A program made the translations under genes and the position numbers. A stretch of 10,503 nucleotides of DNA. Source: an uncultured Anaerolineales bacterium. Its GTDB lineage: Bacteria; Chloroflexota; Anaerolineae; Anaerolineales; Villigracilaceae. Shown piece after piece: positions 1 through 3,699 of the stretch (the stretch's first letter is position 1; each line of letters opens with the position of its first letter). The notes under the pieces were generated by a model. That model had not been told where the DNA came from. It made no database searches and worked only from the letters and a program-made list of their open reading frames with translations. The stretch spans positions 1 to 10,503 of the forward strand of contig CALLJA010000490.1 in assembly GCA_938008865.1 (NCBI GenBank). Reading direction: 5' to 3'.

Positions 1-125
1 AGGGCGATGTTCTTTCGCCCGAAGCAATCTCCTACTTAATTTTATGAGATTGCCCACCTGACTGCACCTGCGGTTTGTGCAGGTGCAAGGTCGTCGGCCC
101 TGCGGACCTCCTCACAATGACGAGG
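1..125. repeat. Intergenic palindromic repeat, copy 1
   Basis: This stretch has no convincing ORF. It carries modules seen elsewhere in the window: GAAGCAATCTCC near 21-32, GAGATTGCCCA near 47-57, and a right end (about 92-124) containing CCTCCTCACAATGACGAG. The same right-end module recurs at about 401-435, and GAAGCAACCTCC recurs at 7253-7264. A 9-bp perfect hairpin is embedded (TGCACCTGC at 63-71 with GCAGGTGCA at 79-87). I infer a non-autonomous, MITE/REP-like intergenic repeat family. It lies between the attenuator terminator and whatever gene lies left of the window. Confidence 0.6.
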
Positions 126-168
126 AAATAAAACAAAAACCGCCCAGCGGATTTCCGTTGGGCGGTTT
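122..168 (-). terminator. Attenuator terminator hairpin with T-tract
   Basis: Read on the minus strand, the arm at 155-168 pairs with the arm at 137-150 over 14 bp (one G-T wobble) around a 4-base AAAT loop. It is followed by TTTTTGTTTTATTT, a good intrinsic-terminator tail. On the plus strand the tail is only TTTGGTTTG, so the minus orientation is preferred. The hairpin starts 25 bases after the stop codon of the short Asn-rich leader ORF, and its 5' arm can alternatively pair with that ORF. Confidence 0.8.
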
Positions 169-262
169 GGTTTGACCTGTGTTTCGATCTCTGTCAACCA
201 GATGTGTTTCGCCCAACGGCCGCGATGCGGTCGTCATTATTATTGTTATTATTCAGGGCGAA
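155..262 (-). promoter_or_regulatory. Attenuator: anti-antiterminator (1:2) and antiterminator (2:3) pairings
   Basis: Three regions of the minus-strand transcript can pair in exclusive ways. Region 1 (262-256, TTCGCCC), just before the Asn codons, pairs perfectly over 7 bp with GGGCGAA at 214-208 in region 2. Region 2 (219-210, CCGTTGGGCG) pairs perfectly over 10 bp with the terminator 5' arm at 164-155 (CGCCCAACGG). That arm otherwise pairs with 150-137 to form the terminator. A ribosome stalled on Asn codons would cover region 1 and free region 2, giving 2:3 and readthrough. A ribosome reaching the stop at 196-194 would crowd region 2, giving the terminator. Without translation, 1:2 plus terminator forms. 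The pairings are read directly; the mechanism is inferred from classical his/trp/thr attenuators. Confidence 0.75.
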
Positions 263-280
263 GAGCAGTTCTGGCTTCAT
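194..280 (-). CDS. Poly-asparagine leader peptide (28 aa)
   Basis: A 28-codon ORF starts with ATG at 280-278 and stops with TGA at 196-194. It begins MKPELLFAL, continues with six consecutive Asn codons (AAT AAT AAC AAT AAT AAT, 253-236) and two Asp codons, and ends RNTSG. There is no Shine-Dalgarno. The ATG lies 10 bases after a TATAAT box, so the transcript would be almost leaderless. Codon run, short length and position upstream of a terminator match the leader peptides of amino-acid operon attenuators, where ribosome stalling on scarce charged tRNA selects the RNA fold. The inferred effector is Asn-tRNA charging. The controlled gene lies outside the window; asparagine synthetase, asparaginyl-tRNA synthetase or amidotransferase genes are guesses only. 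The ORF could also be a chance product of an AAT repeat, but the surrounding pairings argue against that. Confidence 0.75.
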   Translation of the reverse strand: MKPELLFALNNNNNNDDRIAAVGRNTSG

Positions 281-290
281 GTTGGACGGC

Positions 291-299
291 ATTATAGCA
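291..299 (-). promoter_or_regulatory. Extended -10 promoter for the leader transcript
   Basis: The minus strand reads TGCTATAAT, a consensus extended -10 element. No good -35 hexamer sits 16-18 bases upstream, which is tolerated for extended -10 promoters. A start about 7 bases downstream falls near 283, some 3 bases before the leader ATG at 280. Confidence 0.7.
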
Positions 300-315
300 C
301 AAATCCTGTTTGTGC
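297..315. repeat. Inverted repeat abutting the leader promoter
   Basis: GCACAAA (297-303) and TTTGTGC (309-315) form a perfect 7-bp inverted repeat with a 5-base centre. It overlaps the TGC of the extended -10 and the spacer region upstream. It could be a repressor operator. No regulator gene is visible nearby. Confidence 0.4.
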
Positions 316-332
316 CTTGAAGGATTTCAAAA

Positions 333-435
333 CGAGATTGCCCATCGCCCAACCTTGGTCTTGTCATTGCGAACCCGATTTCTTACCAATGCGTGGCACA
401 CGTCGTCGGGCTAGCACCCTCCTCGCAAGGACGAG
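333..435. repeat. Degraded intergenic repeat, copy 2
   Basis: It contains GAGATTGCCCA (also in copy 1), then GTCATTGCGA near 363-372, and an approximate inverse, TCGCAAGGAC, near 424-433. The right end (about 401-435) aligns with the right end of copy 1 (about 92-124) with a few changes, sharing CGTCGG and CCTCCTC-CAA-GACGAG. I read it as a diverged member of the same family. Confidence 0.5.
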
Positions 436-733
436 ATTTTTGATTTCGATGGTAGAACTCCCTTCAAAACTGGAGGCAGTTCATCTTGTAAGTTTGACGG
501 AGATCCTTACTGCGGCGAACGCGGAGAGACACATGTGCCTGCGGACAGAGAAAATCAATTAGGCTTAACGGGAAAGGGCAAAGACAATCTACAGATTTCA
601 GATCGGGCAAAATTTGCGCACTAAGAATGTTTTCCGCCAGAAATGGGAGAGCCATCAAATTTAAAAACGCCATGCATTCTTCGACCTCTATGGTGAGGTT
701 CTGGGCTTTTGTAAAAGGTCAATTGATTCGCGT
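436..733. other. Gene-free stretch, probable repeat remnants
   Basis: About 300 bases without a convincing gene. The short ORFs here lack ribosome binding sites and recognisable protein features. The minus strand of about 500-560 contains CTCTGTCC, CTCTCCGCG and CGCCGCAGTAAGGATCTCCG, which has the look of a decayed dispersed repeat, but I cannot confirm a family. No tRNA fold or other RNA gene was recognised. Confidence 0.4.
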
Positions 734-739
734 TAAAAT
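734..739 (+). promoter_or_regulatory. Probable -10 box giving a leaderless yigZ transcript
   Basis: TAAAAT (within TTAAAAT) ends 6 bases before the yigZ ATG at 746. No Shine-Dalgarno precedes that ATG. A start 6-7 bases downstream of the box would fall on or next to the A of ATG. No strong -35 is visible. Confidence 0.5.
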
Positions 740-745
740 CAGCAC

Positions 746-1381
746 ATGTCCAAGCTGTATCAGGTCCCGCTCAACGAAATCCGACGCGAGCATGTGGTGG
801 TTAACTCGCGCTTCATCGCCACGCTGGCGCCCGCCCTCAATATCGACGAGGCGCGCGCCTTCATTACCCGCATCAAAAAGGAATTTTCCGACGCCACGCA
901 CAATGTGCCTGCCTATATCATCGGCGGCGGCAACACGGTGACCGAGTACTTCTCCGACGACGGCGAACCCGCGGGCACCTCGGGCCGTCCCGCGCTGACG
1001 GTGCTGCGCGGCAGCGGACTCGGTGACGCGGCCCTGGTGGTGACGCGCTACTTTGGCGGGACCCTGCTCGGGACGGGGGGATTGGTCAAGGCCTACACCG
1101 AGTCGGCGCAGATGGTGGTCAGCGCCGTCGGGCGGGGACGGCTGACCTCGACCCACCTGGCGCTGCTGGCGATTCCCTACAACCTGCTGGAGCGCGTCCG
1201 CCTGCTGGTCAGCCGTCAGCGCGGACAGGTCCTCAGCGAAGACTTCGCCGCCGACATTACCCTGACGCTGCAATTCCCCGTCGATGCGTTCGAGGCCTTT
1301 CAAACCGACCTGCGTGAGCTTTCAGCGGGTAAATTGCAGGCCGAGGTGATCGAGACGAAAGAGATGATCGTGCCGATATGA
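746..1381 (+). CDS. yigZ: YigZ / IMPACT (UPF0029) family protein
   Basis: This 211-residue protein has the normal length for the bacterial YigZ family. The N-terminal UPF0029/IMPACT domain (about residues 18-125) shows the family's strongest motifs: ATHNVPAY (50-57), DDGEPAGTSGRPA (71-83) and VTRYFGGTLLGTGGLVKAY (99-117). The rest (about 140-205) fits the DUF1949-type ferredoxin-like C-terminal domain. The eukaryotic relative IMPACT modulates GCN2 signalling; the bacterial protein is a soluble cytosolic protein of unsettled function, sometimes linked to translation or nucleotide binding. The ATG at 746 is preceded by a TAAAAT box and no ribosome binding site, suggesting a leaderless message. 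A DUF302 gene follows after 57 bases on the same strand and ends at a terminator, so the two are probably co-transcribed. Family assignment is secure; cellular role is not. Confidence 0.93.
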   Translation: MSKLYQVPLNEIRREHVVVNSRFIATLAPALNIDEARAFITRIKKEFSDATHNVPAYIIGGGNTVTEYFSDDGEPAGTSGRPALTVLRGSGLGDAALVVTRYFGGTLLGTGGLVKAYTESAQMVVSAVGRGRLTSTHLALLAIPYNLLERVRLLVSRQRGQVLSEDFAADITLTLQFPVDAFEAFQTDLRELSAGKLQAEVIETKEMIVPI

Positions 1382-1389
1382 GTTGAAAC

Positions 1390-1439
1390 TTTTTCCTCTC
1401 CGCTTCATCCAACCAGAAACCATCTATTCAGAGGAAAAA
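1390..1439 (+). promoter_or_regulatory. Inverted repeat sequestering the DUF302 ribosome binding site
   Basis: TTTTTCCTCT (1390-1399) is the exact reverse complement of AGAGGAAAAA (1430-1439). The second arm holds the Shine-Dalgarno GAGGA (1431-1435) and the A of the ATG at 1439. In the yigZ readthrough mRNA this 10-bp stem would occlude initiation. Ribosomes terminating at yigZ's stop (1379-1381) sit close enough to disturb the 5' arm, which suggests translational coupling. This is inferred from pairing alone. Confidence 0.45.
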
Positions 1440-1831
1440 TGAATAACCCTGGTATGGAAAGTAAACTGAATATGCCTTACGAGCAGACGCTCGAAAAGGT
1501 GATCGAGGCGCTCAAAGCGGAGGGCTTTGGCGTACTGACCAGCATTGACGTTAAAGAAACGATGAAAAAGAAGCTGGATGTCGAATTTCGCAAATATTCG
1601 ATCCTGGGAGTGTGCAACCCGCCGCTGGCGCACAGAGCGCTGAGCGCCCGTCCCGATGCGGGCCTGCTACTGCCGTGTAATGTCATCGTGTACGAAGAAG
1701 GTGACGAGACGGTAGTCAATATCGTTGACCCATTGTCGATGGGGCAACTCATTCAAGACCCCAGGCTGGATGAAGTTGCAGAGCAGGCCCGCCAACGGTT
1801 ACAGCGTGTAGCCGAGGCGCTGTATGCGTGA
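1439..1831 (+). CDS. DUF302 domain protein
   Basis: A 130-residue soluble protein matching the DUF302 family. It opens with an amphipathic helix (YEQTLEKVIEALKAEGFGVL, 14-33), then IDVKETMKKKL (36-46), then the characteristic ILGVCNPPLAHRAL (55-68), LLLPCNVIVYEE (76-87) and VVNIVDPLSM (92-101). Cys59 and Cys80 lie at positions often conserved in the family. DUF302 proteins are small alpha/beta proteins of unknown biochemical role. There is no signal peptide or membrane segment. The ATG at 1439 has a GAGGA ribosome binding site 4 bases upstream; an alternative ATG at 1454 lacks one. It is probably expressed with yigZ and terminated by the hairpin just after its stop. The family call is confident; no function is claimed. 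Confidence 0.88.
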   Translation: MNNPGMESKLNMPYEQTLEKVIEALKAEGFGVLTSIDVKETMKKKLDVEFRKYSILGVCNPPLAHRALSARPDAGLLLPCNVIVYEEGDETVVNIVDPLSMGQLIQDPRLDEVAEQARQRLQRVAEALYA

Positions 1832-1835
1832 ATCG

Positions 1836-1876
1836 AGGAGGGGTGGACTTTCAAAGTCCACCCCTCCTTATTTTTT
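1836..1876 (+). terminator. Intrinsic terminator after the DUF302 gene
   Basis: AGGAGGGGTGGACTTT (1836-1851) and its exact reverse complement (1853-1868) form a very stable GC-rich hairpin starting 4 bases after the DUF302 stop, followed by TATTTTTT (1869-1876). The T-tract is on the plus side only. The tail abuts the stop codon of the convergent peptidase-like gene (1875-1877), which reads into the hairpin from the other side without a good T-tract. Confidence 0.9.
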
Positions 1877-2690
1877 AAATCACCCGTTGCACCCAGATGC
1901 CGTTCCAGTTATCCGCACCGCCGCAGGAGGCGGTGAACTCGTCGTAGGAATACTCCTCGCGGCGGTTGGGGAAGGGGTTGTATAACTCGACCCAGCCGCC
2001 GTTGCCGCCGCTCCGCCCGACGGGCATGACCTTGTCGAGCACGACCCAATGGCCCACGCCCGCGCCGCGCAGGCGGCCCGTGCCGCCGTCGATATTGACG
2101 CCCGCGATCAGGCGGTGGGTCTGGAGCATTTTGTTGAAGCGCCCGGGTGAGGGGCGGTAGCCGATAAGCGGGTCGGTCAGGCCTGTCTTGAAGTCGAAGA
2201 TGTGGCCCTGGGGGCGGTTGAGGCCGTACAGGTTCAGGATGCCTTCCAGCGTCCCGGCTCCGGTGGCGTTATCCCGTTTGCCGCCGATGATCTTGTTGTA
2301 GGCTTCGGGCAGGTCCTGCTTCCATTTTTTGAGGACCAGGTCGATCTCCACGCCGACCAGGAAAGCCACGCACAGTTCACCGCACAGGTTGTGCTTCACG
2401 TCGCCTTCGACGGCCATGTATTGGGCCGCGTCGTTCGGGTCGGGGGTGGGGTTGGCGATCAGCACCTCGTTCGGGAATTTCTCCAGGTAGTCTTCCAGGT
2501 AGGCGTCGTTGATCCAGCCGAGCTGTCCCCTGGCGATGATCTCCGACCAGATGACCTGGCGGCCGAACAGGGTCAGGGTCTGCTGGTTGCCTGTGGGTGT
2601 GATGACGGTGCCGCTCGGGAGGTCGATCACTTTGGCGCCGTTGGGGGCCCGCCGCAGCGCGCCCCGGTCGATGACCCATTTCTGGTTCAT
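1875..2690 (-). CDS. SH3-like / C39-like cysteine peptidase family protein, paralogue 2
   Basis: A 271-residue protein, the second of two tandem paralogues. Residues about 8-70 resemble a bacterial SH3-like domain (ALRRAPNGAKVIDLPSGT, then IWSEI, then GQLGWINDAYLEDY). The remainder looks like a C39-like/papain-fold cysteine peptidase. Candidate nucleophile is Cys103 in HNLCGELCVAF, candidate histidine is His214 in GHWVVLDKV, and candidate third residue is Asn238 in VELYNPFPNRR. There is no signal peptide or transmembrane helix, so it is predicted cytosolic or exported by an unrecognised route. The ATG at 2690 is chosen because AAAGGA lies 9 bases upstream and the homology to the paralogue begins there; an in-frame extension to 2750 would overlap the preceding gene. 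It starts 20 bases after that gene's stop, in one operon. Activity and substrate are unknown. Confidence 0.75.
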   Translation of the reverse strand: MNQKWVIDRGALRRAPNGAKVIDLPSGTVITPTGNQQTLTLFGRQVIWSEIIARGQLGWINDAYLEDYLEKFPNEVLIANPTPDPNDAAQYMAVEGDVKHNLCGELCVAFLVGVEIDLVLKKWKQDLPEAYNKIIGGKRDNATGAGTLEGILNLYGLNRPQGHIFDFKTGLTDPLIGYRPSPGRFNKMLQTHRLIAGVNIDGGTGRLRGAGVGHWVVLDKVMPVGRSGGNGGWVELYNPFPNRREEYSYDEFTASCGGADNWNGIWVQRVI

Positions 2691-2710
2691 GGCATTCCGT
2701 CCTTTCGAAG

Positions 2711-3589
2711 TTAATTGCTGACGCCGCGCTTGACCCACCAGCCGGGCCACGAGGGACTGTTGCAGGATTTGATGAACTCGTTGAACGAGTATTCCTGGCG
2801 GCGGTTGGGAAAGGGGTTGTAGAGTTCGACGCGGCCCGCGTTCATGCCGTTTGACATCACCTTATCCACGACCACCCAATGTAGGATGCCCTTGTCCACG
2901 ACGGGTTTGTTCTTGCCCTTCTTGGTGGAGGTGTCGTCGTTCTTGGTGATCAATTTCCCGTGGCCGTTGATGGTTACCATTGCCACGAGGAAATGCGTCT
3001 GGAGCAGGGCGCCGATGCGGCCCTGGGTGGGCTGGAACCCGATCAGCGGGTCGGTCAGCCCCGCGCGGAAACTGACCAGGTTGCCGTTGTCGGCGGCGTA
3101 GCCGTAGGCGGTCAGGATGCTGCGCAGGTCCTCGGCGCCGGTCGGTTTGTCGCGGTCGCCCGCCAGAATGCTGTTGTAGAAACTGGGGGCGGCAGCCCGC
3201 CATTTGGCGAGCAGGCTGTCGATATCCTCGCCAACGACGAAGGCGATGCACAACTCCCCGCACATGTTGAACTTTTTCCTGCCCTCGATGAGCATGTACT
3301 GGGGCGCATCGTTCGGTTCGGGGGTGGGGTTGGGGATGTGGACCTCGGGGTCGGGGAACTGCTCGATGTATTCGTCCAGCCAGGCGTCGTTGACCCAGCC
3401 GGTCTTGACGATGCCATCCACGCCGCTGTGCTGGACCTCGCTCCAGGTCGCGCTGTGGGCGTTGACCGGCGTCTGTTGCTGCTGCCCCGTCGGCTCGACC
3501 AGCGCGCCCTGCGGAAGGTCGAAGAGTTTAGCCCCGTTGGGGGCCGCCAGGAACGGGGTCAGGTTCGCGTAACACCACTTTTTAGCCAC
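2711..3589 (-). CDS. SH3-like / C39-like cysteine peptidase family protein, paralogue 1
   Basis: A 292-residue protein, first gene of the pair. It has the same layout as its neighbour: SH3-like segment (about 10-75, with LAAPNGAKLFDLPQGALVEP, ATWSEV and TGWVNDAWLDEYIE), then a peptidase-like region. That region has candidate Cys110 in FNMCGELCIAF, His237 in ILHWVVVDKV and Asn258 in VELYNPFPNRR. Long stretches are shared with the paralogue, including NPTP-PNDA-QYM, GLTDPLIG and LQTH. A lysine-rich insert at about 213-232, before the His, is absent from the paralogue. The start is taken as GTG at 3589 because AGGAGG sits 4 bases upstream; the longer open frame to 3916 runs antisense through the permease gene. 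There is no signal peptide. A promoter lies about 50 bases upstream. Family-level assignment is moderate; substrate is unknown. Confidence 0.77.
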   Translation of the reverse strand: MAKKWCYANLTPFLAAPNGAKLFDLPQGALVEPTGQQQQTPVNAHSATWSEVQHSGVDGIVKTGWVNDAWLDEYIEQFPDPEVHIPNPTPEPNDAPQYMLIEGRKKFNMCGELCIAFVVGEDIDSLLAKWRAAAPSFYNSILAGDRDKPTGAEDLRSILTAYGYAADNGNLVSFRAGLTDPLIGFQPTQGRIGALLQTHFLVAMVTINGHGKLITKNDDTSTKKGKNKPVVDKGILHWVVVDKVMSNGMNAGRVELYNPFPNRRQEYSFNEFIKSCNSPSWPGWWVKRGVSN

Positions 3590-3635
3590 GGGTCCTCCTT
3601 TTGATCCGCCAGGCTCGGTATGAAAAGACATTAAG

Positions 3636-3654
3636 AGTATAGCACGCCTGTCAA
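3636..3654 (-). promoter_or_regulatory. Extended -10 promoter of the peptidase-pair operon
   Basis: The minus strand reads TGCTATACT at 3644-3636, nearly identical to the leader promoter's TGCTATAAT. A start near 3629 would give a leader of about 40 bases before the GTG at 3589. A TTGACA (3654-3649) lies upstream but only 7 bases away, so it cannot serve as a -35 for this box. Confidence 0.65.
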
Positions 3655-3663
3655 TGGACGATA

Positions 3664-3696
3664 AAAGAGACGGCCGCTTTGGGCAGCCGTCTCTTT
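3664..3696 (-). terminator. Terminator of the ABC export operon
   Basis: AAAGAGACGGC (3664-3674) and GCCGTCTCTTT (3686-3696) form a perfect 11-bp stem with an 11-base loop, beginning 3 bases after the permease stop (3700-3702). On the minus strand the stem runs into TTTTATCG, a short tail. The plus-strand tail TTTGTTTTATTC is slightly better but no plus-strand gene ends here. Confidence 0.75.
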
Positions 3697-3699
3697 GTT

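Noticed and set aside
194..280. T-box riboswitch instead of a leader-peptide attenuator
   Set aside because: No T-box-like UGGN bulge or long specifier stem was seen. The Asn codons lie in an open ORF directly after the promoter.
1..435. CRISPR array
   Set aside because: The similar modules are few, diverged, unevenly spaced and palindromic; there is no regular repeat-spacer pattern.
179..562. 127-residue plus-strand ORF
   Set aside because: It is antisense to the leader peptide and runs through a degraded repeat. It shows no domain and no ribosome binding site.
464..673. 69-residue minus-strand ORF
   Set aside because: No ribosome binding site or family resemblance; the sequence looks like repeat debris.
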